From: Alphaproteobacteria bacterium
Lineage (GTDB): Bacteria; Pseudomonadota; Alphaproteobacteria; Micropepsales; Micropepsaceae
Direction: 5' to 3'
NCBI GenBank assembly: GCA_028871345.1
Contig: JAGWNK010000027.1
Span: forward strand, 1-51,511
Length of the DNA: 51,511 bases
This document shows positions 7,441 to 14,765 of the stretch, piece after piece (position 1 is the stretch's first letter; each line of letters begins with the position of its first letter). A program made the position numbers and the translations under genes. The notes under the pieces are model-generated. The model made no database searches and was not told the origin of the DNA. It was given only the letters and a program-made list of their open reading frames with translations.

Positions 7441-8094
7441 ATGATCCGACGCTTCGCCGCACTGTTCGGGCTTGTGCTCCTGGCCGTTGCCGCCGGCGGT
7501 GCCGGCCAGCCGCCGCCCCCGGCGGAGGCCGCTCATCTCAGCCAGGCCGATCTCGCCGATCTCGACAAGGTCAGCGAGTACCTGAATTCGATCCATACGC
7601 TGCAGGGCGATTTCGTCCAGATCGATCCCAACGGCGACACGGATCAGGGCAGGTTCTATCTGGCGAAGCCCGGCCGTCTGCGCTTCGAATACGATCCGCC
7701 GAGCCCGCTGTTGATCGTCTCCGACGGCCGCTTCGTGTCGGTTGCCAACACCAAGCTCAAGCACGTCGATCGCTATCCGTTGTCCGCGACGCCGCTCGAT
7801 CTCATCGTCGGCGACAACATCGATCTGCGTCACAGCAAGGAGATTCTTGCGGTCGAGCATCAGTCGGACACGCTGATCATCCTGGCGCGCACCAGCACCA
7901 ACCGCACCAAGGCCAATCTGCGCCTGGAGTTCACCTACCCGATCATCGAGCTGCGGGAATGGACCGTGCTCGACGACCAGGGTCTCAAGACCACGGTGGC
8001 GCTGCGCGGCCTCGAACAGGGCGTGGCGCTCAATGACTCGCTGTTCGTGATGCGCGATCTGCGCAAGCCCATCGGCACCAGGTCCGGAGAGTGA
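7441..8094 (+). CDS. lolA: Outer-membrane lipoprotein carrier protein LolA family
   Basis: 217 aa with a signal peptide (about 1-31, ending EAAHLS). The body shows LolA features: a SIHTLQGDFVQ segment, GRFYLAKPGRLRFEYDPP, LLIVSDGRFV and a C-terminal half of beta strands ending in an RDLRKPIG tail. LolA ferries lipoproteins across the periplasm from LolCDE to LolB through a hydrophobic cavity. In many alphaproteobacteria a LolA homologue stands apart from other lol genes, as here. The stop codon lies one base before the next start, so the two form an operon. Confidence 0.88.
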   Translation: MIRRFAALFGLVLLAVAAGGAGQPPPPAEAAHLSQADLADLDKVSEYLNSIHTLQGDFVQIDPNGDTDQGRFYLAKPGRLRFEYDPPSPLLIVSDGRFVSVANTKLKHVDRYPLSATPLDLIVGDNIDLRHSKEILAVEHQSDTLIILARTSTNRTKANLRLEFTYPIIELREWTVLDDQGLKTTVALRGLEQGVALNDSLFVMRDLRKPIGTRSGE

Positions 8095-8095
8095 C

Positions 8096-8836
8096 ATGGC
8101 CCTTCCGGCGGTCGGGCTGGTGGGAGACTTTGCGCCGGTGGACGGCCATCCGGCGCATGTCATCCTGGAATCCTATGTGGCGGCGGTGCGCGGCGGAGCC
8201 GACGCTCTGCCGCTTCTGATCCCCGCGCTCGATCCGCCGCTCGATCCGTCCGAGCTGCTGGCGCGGGTGGACGGGGTGTTCTTCTCCGGCTCGCCGTCCA
8301 ACGTTTCTCCTGAGCTCTGTGGCGGGGCGGAAGCCCGCGACCCGTCGCTGTTGAGCGCGCGGCGCGACGCGACGGCAATGACTCTGGTGCGCGCCGCCAT
8401 CGCGGCGGGAAAGCCGGTCCTGGCCGTCTGTCGCGGCCTGCAGGAGCTCAATGTGGCGCTGGGCGGTACGTTGCACCAGCACATCCACGAACTGCCCGGC
8501 CGTCTCGATCATCGCGAGAAGGACGGTGCATCCCTCGATGTGCAATACGGCCCGGCGCACGCGGTGACGCGCACCGATGACGGACTCCTTGCGCGCATCG
8601 CCACGCCGCAGAGCTTCACGGTGAACTCCCTGCACAGCCAGGGCATCGACCGGCTTGCTCCGTTGTTGCGCGCCGAAGCCAGCGCGCCCGACGGCCAGAT
8701 CGAGGCGGTCTCGATGCCCCGGGCCAAGGGTTTCCTGCTCGCCACGCAATGGCATCCGGAATGGCGCTGGTCCGAGAACGAAGTCTCGCGCGCCATCTAC
8801 GACGCCTTCGGCCGCGCCTTGCGCGGCCTGGCCTGA
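8096..8836 (+). CDS. Gamma-glutamyl-gamma-aminobutyrate hydrolase (PuuD-like, peptidase C26)
   Basis: 246 aa class-I glutamine-amidotransferase-like hydrolase. The nucleophile is C112 in AVCRGLQELNVALGG, with H220 and E222 in QWHPEW completing the triad. Related enzymes split gamma-glutamyl amides, as PuuD does in putrescine breakdown, but no other puu genes are nearby, so the substrate is open. The start is ATG 8096, one base after the lolA stop, indicating cotranscription. Confidence 0.93.
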   Translation: MALPAVGLVGDFAPVDGHPAHVILESYVAAVRGGADALPLLIPALDPPLDPSELLARVDGVFFSGSPSNVSPELCGGAEARDPSLLSARRDATAMTLVRAAIAAGKPVLAVCRGLQELNVALGGTLHQHIHELPGRLDHREKDGASLDVQYGPAHAVTRTDDGLLARIATPQSFTVNSLHSQGIDRLAPLLRAEASAPDGQIEAVSMPRAKGFLLATQWHPEWRWSENEVSRAIYDAFGRALRGLA

Positions 8837-8873
8837 CGTCTGCACCAGCACGAAAAATTCGCCTGTTTCCGGC

Positions 8874-8917
8874 TTGACAGGTGCGTAAGCTGTCACTTAC
8901 TGTAAGTAATGACTTAC
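8874..8917 (+). promoter_or_regulatory. Promoter and interleaved palindromic operator of the ArsR gene
   Basis: A consensus -35 TTGACA (8874-8879) is followed after 17 bp by TTACTG as -10. Over and after the -10 lie ACTTAC-t-GTAAGT (8895-8907) and GTAAGT-aatg-ACTTAC (8902-8917), two perfect palindromes that share their middle arm; the second covers the ATG. An extra GTAAG at 8885-8889 makes a third half-site. This is a textbook layout for ArsR-type autorepression. The transcript would have almost no leader. Confidence 0.7.
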
Positions 8918-9220
8918 CAAACGGCGTTGCCCGCACTGGCCGATCCGACCCGCCGAAGGGTGTTCGAGCGGCTGCGCCATGGGCCGCGCTCGGTGGGCGA
9001 GATCGCCAAAGGACTGCCGGTCAGCCGTCCCGCCGTCTCGCAGCACCTCAAGGTGCTGAAGGAGGCCGGACTGGTGGACGACCACGCCGATGGCACCCGC
9101 CGCGTCTATTACATCGATCCCAAGGGGCTGGCCGCGCTCCGGCGCTGGCTCGACCAGTTCTGGGACGATGCACTCGAAGCCTTCCGCGCCGAGGTCGAAA
9201 GCGACAAGGAGAAAGAATGA
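8909..9220 (+). CDS. ArsR/SmtB family regulator (SRPBCC-linked type)
   Basis: 103 aa winged-helix protein: ALADPTRRRVFERL, then the recognition region LPVSRPAVSQHLKVLKEAGL and the wing GTRRVYYIDP. There are no metal-binding cysteine motifs, as expected for the ArsR subgroup paired with AHSA1/SRPBCC genes rather than metal resistance. Its last four bases overlap the start of the AHSA1 gene (ATGA), so both proteins are made together. Regulation is probably negative and autogenous through palindromes overlapping its own start codon. Confidence 0.95.
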   Translation: MTYQTALPALADPTRRRVFERLRHGPRSVGEIAKGLPVSRPAVSQHLKVLKEAGLVDDHADGTRRVYYIDPKGLAALRRWLDQFWDDALEAFRAEVESDKEKE

Positions 9221-9693
9221 GCACGGTTCTGCAGAAGATCACGCCGGCCCCGGTGCGCAAATCCATCCGCGTCAAGGCTCCCCGAGCCAAGGCATTCGAC
9301 GTGTTCACGGCACGCTTCGATACCTGGTGGCCCAGGGGCCATCACATCGGGGCGGCCGAGATGCAGGAGGCCGTGATCGAACCGAGGCAGGGCGGGCGCT
9401 GGTACGAGAAGGGCATCGACGGGTCGATCTGCCAATGGGGCGAAGTACTCGTCTGGCAGCCCCCATCCAGGGTCGTGTTGTCGTGGCGCCTCAACAGCCA
9501 ATTCAAGCTCGACGAGGAGGTCAACAGCGAAGTCGAAGTGCGCTTCATCGCCGATGGGCCGGACGCCACACTGGTGGAGCTGGAGCACCGCATCACGGCC
9601 GTCGATGCGCAGGCGATCGTCGAGTCGGTCGGTTCCCCTCAAGGGTGGAGCGGTCTGCTCGCGCTGTACGCTGAAAAGACCAATGCGGCGTGA
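9217..9693 (+). CDS. SRPBCC (AHSA1-like) domain protein
   Basis: 158 aa forming one START/Bet v 1-like hydrophobic-cavity domain. Visible landmarks are SIRVKAPRAKAFDVFT, TWWPRGHHIG, RQGGRWYEKG, WGEVLVWQPPSRVVLSW and the final helix GWSGLLALYAEKT. Such proteins bind small hydrophobic ligands; the ligand is not predictable. It is translationally coupled to the upstream ArsR regulator, a very common bacterial pair whose physiological trigger is generally unknown. Confidence 0.92.
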   Translation: MSTVLQKITPAPVRKSIRVKAPRAKAFDVFTARFDTWWPRGHHIGAAEMQEAVIEPRQGGRWYEKGIDGSICQWGEVLVWQPPSRVVLSWRLNSQFKLDEEVNSEVEVRFIADGPDATLVELEHRITAVDAQAIVESVGSPQGWSGLLALYAEKTNAA

Positions 9694-9787
9694 AAGGCGG
9701 TTCTGGAACCTCCTGTGCGGCGCCGTCATCGCGCTGGTGCTCGCGGCTGGGCAGGTTCCGCATCTTTTCGCAGCCAAGCTCTTTTGA
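9683..9787 (+). CDS. Possible 34-aa single-helix membrane peptide
   Basis: ATG 9683 overlaps the end of the AHSA1 gene in another frame. The product starts MRRERRFWNLL and has one hydrophobic helix of about 20 residues with a basic N-terminus, ending HLFAAKLF. It looks like a small inner-membrane peptide or a leftover signal anchor. There is no good ribosome binding site, but translational coupling to the AHSA1 stop is possible. No family is recognised and chance is not excluded. Confidence 0.3.
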   Translation: MRRERRFWNLLCGAVIALVLAAGQVPHLFAAKLF

Positions 9788-9807
9788 ACCCAGACGGAGA
9801 AGAAACA

Positions 9808-10449
9808 ATGAGCCTCGTCATTCATGCCTTTCCCCAGAGCCCGCGCAACTTCAAGGTCCTCGCGGTGGCCAACCATCTCGGCCTCGACTATCGCTATCAT
9901 CAGATCGATCTCCTGAAGGGCGCTCAGAAGTCGCCGGAATTCATGGCGCTCAATCCAAACGGCCGTGCGCCGGTGATCGAAGACGACGGGTTCGTGCTCT
10001 GGGAATCCAACGCGATTCTGCAATACCTGGCGACCAAGAAGCCCCAGGCTGGCCTGATGCCGATGCACGAGAAGGGCCGCGCCGACGTGACGCGCTGGCT
10101 GTTCTGGGACAGCTGCCATTGGGATCCGGCCTGTATTCCCTTCATCTTCGAGAACATCCTGAAGGCACTCCGTGGCATGGGGGCACCCGATGCGGCGAAG
10201 CTCGGCGAAGCCGAGCCGAAATTCGCGCAGGCCGCCGCGATCCTCGAGGCGCAGCTGGCGTCGCAGAAATTCGTCTGTGGAGACAGCCTGACGCTGGCGG
10301 ATTTCGCGCTGGCCGCGCCCCTCAATCTGACGGGCGAGGCAAAATATCCGCTCGGGCCTTATGCCGCGATCAAGCGCTGGTACGGCGAAGTCTCTTCGCT
10401 GCCGGCGTGGCGACGGACCTCGGCGGATCACTTGGCGGTGGCTGCGTGA
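9808..10449 (+). CDS. Glutathione S-transferase family protein
   Basis: 213 aa with a thioredoxin-like N-terminal half (residues 1-80: HAFPQSPRNFKVL, then NPNGRAPVIEDDGFVLWESNAILQYLA, the glutathione-binding NG.xPV and ES motifs) and a helical C-terminal domain with LTLADFALAAPL. The catalytic residue is probably the serine in PQSPRN. It resembles plant-type theta/phi-like bacterial GSTs; the electrophilic substrate is unknown. A strong GGAGAAG box precedes ATG 9808. It lies 31 bp before the MOSC gene and may be cotranscribed with it. Confidence 0.94.
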   Translation: MSLVIHAFPQSPRNFKVLAVANHLGLDYRYHQIDLLKGAQKSPEFMALNPNGRAPVIEDDGFVLWESNAILQYLATKKPQAGLMPMHEKGRADVTRWLFWDSCHWDPACIPFIFENILKALRGMGAPDAAKLGEAEPKFAQAAAILEAQLASQKFVCGDSLTLADFALAAPLNLTGEAKYPLGPYAAIKRWYGEVSSLPAWRRTSADHLAVAA

Positions 10450-10480
10450 TTTCACGGCGCCCGGCCGCTACGATGGCGGC

Positions 10481-11143
10481 ATGGGCGCCTCATCGTTTTC
10501 CATCCTGTCGGTCAATGTCGGCCTGCCGAAGGTCATCGGAGTCGCCGGCGGCGAGCCCGTGCTGTCGGGCATCGCCAAGCATCCGGTCTGCGGGGCACAG
10601 GTCATGGTGCGCACCGCCGCCATCGACGGCGACGGTCAGGCCGACCTCGAAAACCACGGCGGCGCGGACAAGGCGGTCTATGTCTATCCGGCCGTCCATT
10701 GGTCCTGGTGGGAGAGCGAGCATCGCCTGCCCTGCCGTCCGGCGACCTTCGGCGAGAATCTCACCCTGGAGAATGGCGACGAGCGTGACGTGGCGATCGG
10801 TGACCGCTTTCGCTGGGGCGAGGTTCTGTTGGAAATCAGCCAGCCGCGCATGCCGTGCTTCAAGCTGGCCATGCATGCGCGCTCCGACGTGCCCCATGTC
10901 ATGACCGTGTCGGGACGCTGCGGCTGGTACATGCGCGTGATCACGGAAGGCGAAGCGCCGGTTCCTCGCAGCGCGTTGATCCGGGTGGCGCCGGGCGAGG
11001 GGCCGAGCGTGCGGGACTCGTTCGTGACGGTTGTTTCATCACAGCCTGATCCGGCGACCTTGCACAGAATTCATGAGACACCCGCGCTGTCCGCGGCCTG
11101 GCGGCGCGCTGTCGCCCGGAAAATCGCCGCTTTGGCGGGCTGA
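10481..11143 (+). CDS. MOSC domain protein (YiiM-like)
   Basis: 220 aa. The MOSC beta-barrel contains NHGGADKAVYVYP at about 58-70 and the conserved cysteine C126 in QPRMPCFKLA, the residue expected to hold persulfide or contact the molybdenum cofactor. The C-terminal part (about 165-220) is a short three-helix extension as in YiiM, which reduces N-hydroxylated bases such as 6-hydroxylaminopurine. A detoxification role would fit. ATG 10481 is taken as start because it opens the SILSVNVGLPK strand; an upstream frame extends into the GST gene and is not needed. Confidence 0.9.
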   Translation: MGASSFSILSVNVGLPKVIGVAGGEPVLSGIAKHPVCGAQVMVRTAAIDGDGQADLENHGGADKAVYVYPAVHWSWWESEHRLPCRPATFGENLTLENGDERDVAIGDRFRWGEVLLEISQPRMPCFKLAMHARSDVPHVMTVSGRCGWYMRVITEGEAPVPRSALIRVAPGEGPSVRDSFVTVVSSQPDPATLHRIHETPALSAAWRRAVARKIAALAG

Positions 11144-11212
11144 ACTTATGTTGTGACAAATTCGGCACTGTCATTAAAAAAATCTAAGGTGCCGCTTCGG
11201 GCAAAAAAATAG

Positions 11213-11241
11213 TTGAAAACTGTGGCCAAATTGCATAGGTT
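11213..11241 (+). promoter_or_regulatory. Candidate promoter of the intergenic small RNA
   Basis: TTGAAA (11213-11218), 17 bp, then TAGGTT (11236-11241) in an AT-rich island between the MOSC and phosphatase genes. Transcription would start near 11247. The -10 match is weak. A CGGCAC/GTGCCG hairpin with an A-rich loop (11163-11194) lies just upstream and may insulate it from the MOSC gene. Confidence 0.4.
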
Positions 11242-11246
11242 CGTAA

Positions 11247-11394
11247 ACAGCGAAGGGCATCGAGCTCGGTACGCACTGCCCCCCCGCTCGCAAGCCGAGC
11301 CGGCTCTTCGCTAGCGGTGTCGGTCATCCCCTCCCGGCACTAGCGCGTAACGGCGCAAGTAACGCCCGGTCGGTCCCCCCCGACCGGGCGTTTT
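11247..11394 (+). ncRNA. Candidate structured small RNA of about 148 nt
   Basis: No reading frame occupies this stretch, yet it folds into three hairpins in order: AGCGAAG/CTTCGCT (11249-11255 with 11306-11312) enclosing a perfect inner GCTCGG/CCGAGC stem (11264-11269 with 11295-11300); GTGTCGG/CCGGCAC (11317-11323 with 11334-11340); and a 10-bp terminator. A promoter-like pair lies upstream and the nearest gene downstream is on the other strand, so it is not a riboswitch or leader. I compared it by eye with 6S, SRP, tmRNA and RNase P RNA and found no signature of any. The precise 5' end is a guess. Confidence 0.55.
11363..11394 (+). terminator. Rho-independent terminator of the small RNA
   Basis: A perfect 10-bp GC-rich stem CGCCCGGTCG/CGACCGGGCG (11363-11372 with 11381-11390), a C-rich 8-nt loop, then TTTT. 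The U-tract is on the plus strand only, so it serves rightward transcription. It ends four bases before the stop codon of the convergent phosphatase gene. Confidence 0.85.
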
Positions 11395-11398
11395 GCAT

Positions 11399-12025
11399 TC
11401 ACCACTGCCAGCGGCTGCGCGTGGGGACGGTGAAGATGCGGTCGAAGGTGTCGCCTTGGCCGCGCTGGCGCAGCCAGTCGGCGAAATCTTCGGGCGTGTA
11501 GGCTTGGCGGATCCAGTCCGCCAGCGACGATCCTTGCGACGCCTGCTGCGCATAGCCCGGAAACAGCCTCAGCCAGCGCTGATGCTTCTTGGGAAAATGC
11601 AGGTATGGCAGCGCCGCGAAGTGCCGTTCGGCGATCTCGCGGCCACTCCAGCCGTCGCGATGGATGAGATAGAGGGCGGCGGCGAGCGAGGTGCGATCCT
11701 GCCCGCCCGAGCATTTGAGCAGGAAAGGCCGCGGCGCCTGGTCGAATGCATCGATCAGCGTGGTCAGCATCGCCCGGGTCGGCAGCTTGCGCGAATCGAG
11801 CATCGTGTCGATGTGACGGGCTGCAAGTCGCTCGCAAACATGCCGTTCATAGCGCCACCAGCTCAGATCGCTGTTCTCGCCGCGCAGGTTCAGGATGGAC
11901 TTCAGGCCGTGGCGCCGCATCAGCCTGCCAAGCCCGCCGAAATGGGCCTGTGAGGAACGTGCCGCCTCTCCTTCGCGGATCCAATGGAAGTTGTACAAGA
12001 TGTCGAGAATCGGCGGCTCCGGCAC
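11399..12025 (-). CDS. Tyrosine/dual-specificity-type protein phosphatase
   Basis: About 208 aa. The active-site loop KCSGGQDRTSLA gives the CX5R signature of cysteine phosphatases, and HGLKSILNLRGE is the usual strand-helix leading to it. The second half (PYLHFPKKHQRWLRLFPGY onward) is atypical and may be specific to this subgroup. Targets could be protein phosphotyrosine, phosphoinositide or another phosphate ester; nothing nearby decides. The start is uncertain: GTG 12025 or TTG 12031 are both possible and neither has a clear ribosome binding site. It is divergent from a membrane protein gene with only about 15 bp between. Confidence 0.85.
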   Translation of the reverse strand: MPEPPILDILYNFHWIREGEAARSSQAHFGGLGRLMRRHGLKSILNLRGENSDLSWWRYERHVCERLAARHIDTMLDSRKLPTRAMLTTLIDAFDQAPRPFLLKCSGGQDRTSLAAALYLIHRDGWSGREIAERHFAALPYLHFPKKHQRWLRLFPGYAQQASQGSSLADWIRQAYTPEDFADWLRQRGQGDTFDRIFTVPTRSRWQW

Positions 12026-12042
12026 AAGCAAGGAGATACACC

Positions 12043-12582
12043 ATGCAATTAACCCGCAAGGCGCTCAATGCCCGCTGGGCCTGGACGAGCGCGACCGCAG
12101 TCGGCGTGCTGGTCGTGCTCAATCTCGCCGACAGTTATCTCAGGGCCCGCACGGGCTACGGCACCGCCGACCTGCAGGGCATCTCCACCGGCTGGGGACT
12201 TCGCCTCGTCATCGACCGCTGGACCAGCCCGCCCGATGCGGCCATCGCCGGTTTCGTTCTCGGTTTCGATTACCTCTTCATGCCGCTCTATGCGGTGGCG
12301 CTCTATTGCGGCGGCATCATCGCCGCCGAGCGGTTCGCGCCGCCGCCGGGGCGGGCGCATCGGATCATTACCTTCCTCGCCGCGGCGCCGATCGCGGCGG
12401 CATTGTTCGACGCCTGCGAAAACGGCCTTCAGATCTACATGCTGCTACGCAGCCCCACCGACATGCTGGCGGCGCTGGCGGCCGAGGCCACGGCCGCCAA
12501 GTTTGCCGGCATTGCCATCGGGCTGGTGATGACGCTGGCCGCCCTGATCGGGCTGGTGTGGAAGCGCAAGCCACGGCGCTGA
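12043..12582 (+). CDS. Hypothetical four-helix membrane protein
   Basis: 179 aa with hydrophobic segments at about 15-31, 67-92, 107-125 and 150-172, and a basic C-terminus (WKRKPRR) that suggests cytoplasmic ends. Polar residues inside the bundle (SYLRARTGYGTADLQ, DYLFMP, DACENGLQIY) suggest a ligand or ion site, but I recognise no family. A very good AGGAG box (12031-12035) precedes ATG 12043, so the start is secure. It is divergent from the phosphatase and convergent with lpxR. Confidence 0.78.
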   Translation: MQLTRKALNARWAWTSATAVGVLVVLNLADSYLRARTGYGTADLQGISTGWGLRLVIDRWTSPPDAAIAGFVLGFDYLFMPLYAVALYCGGIIAAERFAPPPGRAHRIITFLAAAPIAAALFDACENGLQIYMLLRSPTDMLAALAAEATAAKFAGIAIGLVMTLAALIGLVWKRKPRR

Positions 12583-12589
12583 AGGCGTC

Positions 12590-13564
12590 TTATATCTCGA
12601 AGGACAGGCTGACGGCGCCGAACTGGTCCGACGAGGTCTGCGTAGCGTATTCGCGGGACCGGAAGACATGCGTGAAGGTCAGGCGCGCCCGCTCGAACGT
12701 CACGGCGGCGCCGAGTTCCAGGTCGCCGACCAGATTCTTCTTCACAACCGAAGGACTGGCGCGCCAGGTGTTGCCGTCCAGGAAGATGTTGCGCGCCACG
12801 GCCCGCCCGTCCACGCCTGCGAACACATAGGCGCTGAAGTCGCCCGTCGCCTCGAAAAAGCTCGATCCCGGCAGGCTGGGATCGATGCGCAGCGGTCCGA
12901 AATCCTCCGGCAGGTTGAACCCGAACCGCACCATCGCGCCGATGTTGACATAGTCGTACACGGTGCCGGCCTCGAGGCCCCAATGCGGCTCGATGTCCAG
13001 CACCAGGCCGAGCAGCGACTGCGGAGGGATGACCTTCAGGCTGCGTTCGTACTGGATGTTCAGCGCCGGCTCGTCGCGCAGTTGCGCGTGCCAGCCTTGG
13101 GGCTTGGCCTGGCCGAGGATGGAGTGGACCCATTTCTGCGCGTCGGCGGCGAGCGAGGCCGGGCCGACGACACCGAGCTGCAGCTGCAGCTGATCGAGGC
13201 GCGTGTCGTTCTCCTCCAGAAGCCCGACGGCACCGTAGAGGTAGCCGGCATACGGCCGCTCGTTCGGCGGCGGCGCAAAGAGCTGCGTGTCGGCCGGCGT
13301 GAAGATGTTCTGGCCCAGGGCATAGTTGGTGCGCACGCGGCCGGTGTCGGCGAAGATCGGCAGGATGCGCGCGATGTCGACGACGGTATCGGCATCATCG
13401 TGCGGCGGCGTGGTGTAGGCAAACTCGACGCCGTTGGTGTAGTCGCGGTCGGTGTCGTAGAAGACGTCGTTCTCGAACAGGACCGAGAAGATGCCCGGCT
13501 CGCTTGCGGCATGGGCCGGTGCGGCGAGCAGAACCGCGAACATCCATTTGAGGCGAGACCGCAT
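12590..13564 (-). CDS. lpxR: LpxR-type lipid A 3'-O-deacylase
   Basis: 324 aa outer-membrane beta-barrel precursor: signal peptide 1-19 (ending AHA), then the LpxR family signature ENDVFYDTDRDYTNG (residues 31-45) with the Asn-Asp pair and TNG, NERPYAGYLY, and a WVHSILG ... RDEPALN region holding the conserved His and Glu. The last residue pair is hydrophobic-aromatic-like (SLSFEI), suited to barrel insertion. LpxR removes the 3' acyloxyacyl chain of lipid A in the outer membrane with calcium. ATG 13564 is chosen because it starts the signal peptide; an upstream TTG would add an implausible leader. Confidence 0.9.
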   Translation of the reverse strand: MRSRLKWMFAVLLAAPAHAASEPGIFSVLFENDVFYDTDRDYTNGVEFAYTTPPHDDADTVVDIARILPIFADTGRVRTNYALGQNIFTPADTQLFAPPPNERPYAGYLYGAVGLLEENDTRLDQLQLQLGVVGPASLAADAQKWVHSILGQAKPQGWHAQLRDEPALNIQYERSLKVIPPQSLLGLVLDIEPHWGLEAGTVYDYVNIGAMVRFGFNLPEDFGPLRIDPSLPGSSFFEATGDFSAYVFAGVDGRAVARNIFLDGNTWRASPSVVKKNLVGDLELGAAVTFERARLTFTHVFRSREYATQTSSDQFGAVSLSFEI

Positions 13565-13676
13565 CCCCGACCCCTGAAGCCCACCAAGCGTGGCCCAAAC
13601 ATGATGGAAAAGCGAGCCGACGACGCGCCGCCCGAGCTTGATTTCTGATAATGTGGAGGCCCTGACGGAGGACGAG

Positions 13677-13898
13677 ATGAACTGGTTTCGCAAGGTCGGC
13701 CCGGTCTACCTGCCCTGCAGCATGGCGGGCTGGTCCCTGACGGCGGTCGTGGTCGTGATGGCCGCACGGACCTTCCTCATGGTCGACCGGTTCTCCCACT
13801 CGGCCAGCGATACGCTGTTGGGGGCGGGCCCGATCATTGCGCTCCTTTTCCTGTTGCTGTGGCTCGTGGCGGCGAAGGCCTCCCGGCAAGGGCGCTGA
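13677..13898 (+). CDS. Small two-helix membrane protein, unknown
   Basis: 73 aa with two membrane segments (about 13-38 and 49-68) joined by a short polar loop. The start MNWFRKVGPVYLPCSMAGW has a proline, cysteine and tryptophan typical of small conserved alphaproteobacterial membrane proteins, but I cannot name it. GGAGGAC just upstream of ATG 13677 makes this start better than a TTG at 13638. It lies between lpxR, which is divergent, and the rplU promoter. Confidence 0.7.
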   Translation: MNWFRKVGPVYLPCSMAGWSLTAVVVVMAARTFLMVDRFSHSASDTLLGAGPIIALLFLLLWLVAAKASRQGR

Positions 13899-13972
13899 AG
13901 CAGGGTTTTGGGGCGCCCGCCGCGCCAATTTTGCCAATTCGCCCCGAACGGCCGGCCGGCGTGTCACGATGC

Positions 13973-14000
13973 TTGACCCGGCAGACTTGGTCAGTATATT
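13973..14000 (+). promoter_or_regulatory. Promoter of rplU-rpmA
   Basis: TTGACC (13973-13978), 16 bp, TATATT (13995-14000): a strong housekeeping-type promoter. The start near 14007 gives a leader of about 55 nt containing a short G/C hairpin (CCCTGGGGGCGGG region), a place where ribosomal protein feedback could act, although no known L21 leader motif was recognised. Confidence 0.7.
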
Positions 14001-14060
14001 GCCGCGCTCCCTGGGGGCGGGCGCTTCCGGGAAACATATTCGTTTTCAAGGACTTATCTC

Positions 14061-14369
14061 ATGTTCGCGGTGATCCGCACGGGCGGCAAGCAGTACAAGG
14101 TGGCCAAGGACGACGTCCTGACCATCGAAAAGGTCGCAGGCGATGTCGGCGCCGAGTTGAAGCTGGGCGAAGTCCTGATGCTGGGCGGCGACAAGGCCAA
14201 GACCGGCACGCCGCTCGTCAAGGGCGCCTCGGTCACGGCCGAAATCATGGCCCAGGGCAAGGGCGAGAAGGTCGTGGCCTTCAAGAAGAAGCGCCGCAAG
14301 AACACCCACCGCAAGCGCGGCCATCGCCAGCCTTTCACCCAGATCAAGATCACGGGAATCGAAGCGTAG
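14061..14369 (+). CDS. rplU: 50S ribosomal protein bL21
   Basis: 102 aa. It starts [14 protein letters not shown] and ends in the basic [15 protein letters not shown] stretch followed by FTQIKITGI, exactly the bL21 pattern that contacts 23S rRNA near domain III. It is first of the rplU-rpmA operon, 10 bp before rpmA, and driven by a strong upstream promoter. Length is normal for the family. Confidence 0.98.
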   Translation: MFAVIRTGGKQYKVAKDDVLTIEKVAGDVGAELKLGEVLMLGGDKAKTGTPLVKGASVTAEIMAQGKGEKVVAFKKKRRKNTHRKRGHRQPFTQIKITGIEA

Positions 14370-14379
14370 GAACCCGACA

Positions 14380-14664
14380 ATGGCACACAAGAAAGCAGGC
14401 GGTTCTTCACGCAACGGTCGCGACTCTGCGGGTCAGCGGCTCGGCGTAAAGCTGTTCGGCGGCCAGAAGATCGAAGCGGGCAACATCATCGTCCGCCAGC
14501 GTGGCACGCAGTTCCATCCGGGCAAGAATGTCGGCATGGGCAAGGACCATACGCTCTTCGCGCTTGCCGACGGTCAAGTGGCCTTCCGCAAGGGACTGAA
14601 GCGACGCACCTACGTATCGGTGATCGCGGCGACGGCGCCGGCGGCGAAGACCGCGGCGGAATAG
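14380..14664 (+). CDS. rpmA: 50S ribosomal protein bL27
   Basis: 94 aa. It begins [16 protein letters not shown] and contains [10 protein letters not shown] and [23 protein letters not shown] in overlapping pieces. The flexible N-terminus reaches the peptidyl transferase centre. There is no Firmicutes-type N-terminal cleavage extension. The gene follows rplU by 10 bp and is followed by a clear terminator, so rplU-rpmA form a two-gene unit. Confidence 0.98.
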   Translation: MAHKKAGGSSRNGRDSAGQRLGVKLFGGQKIEAGNIIVRQRGTQFHPGKNVGMGKDHTLFALADGQVAFRKGLKRRTYVSVIAATAPAAKTAAE

Positions 14665-14709
14665 GCGGCTGAAGACATAGGCCGCCGGACTTTGGCGGCC
14701 CATCGTGGC

Positions 14710-14739
14710 AAGGGAGATGGTCCGCCGTCTCCCTTTTTT
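14710..14739 (+). terminator. Rho-independent terminator after rpmA
   Basis: AAGGGAGA/TCTCCCTT stem (14710-14717 with 14728-14735) closed by a 10-nt loop and running into TTTTTT. A second perfect hairpin, GGCCGCC/GGCGGCC (14680-14686 with 14694-14700), lies just before it. Confidence 0.88.
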
Positions 14740-14765
14740 GTTCCCTTGCGACGGAGGGAACGACC

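Noticed and set aside
11247..11394. 6S RNA as the identity of the intergenic RNA
   Set aside because: Size fits, but the 5' and 3' ends do not pair with each other and there is no large central bubble; instead three separate hairpins with an intrinsic terminator are seen.
12590..13693. The longer lpxR frame starting at 13693
   Set aside because: It would put more than 40 residues before a perfect signal peptide that begins at ATG 13564.
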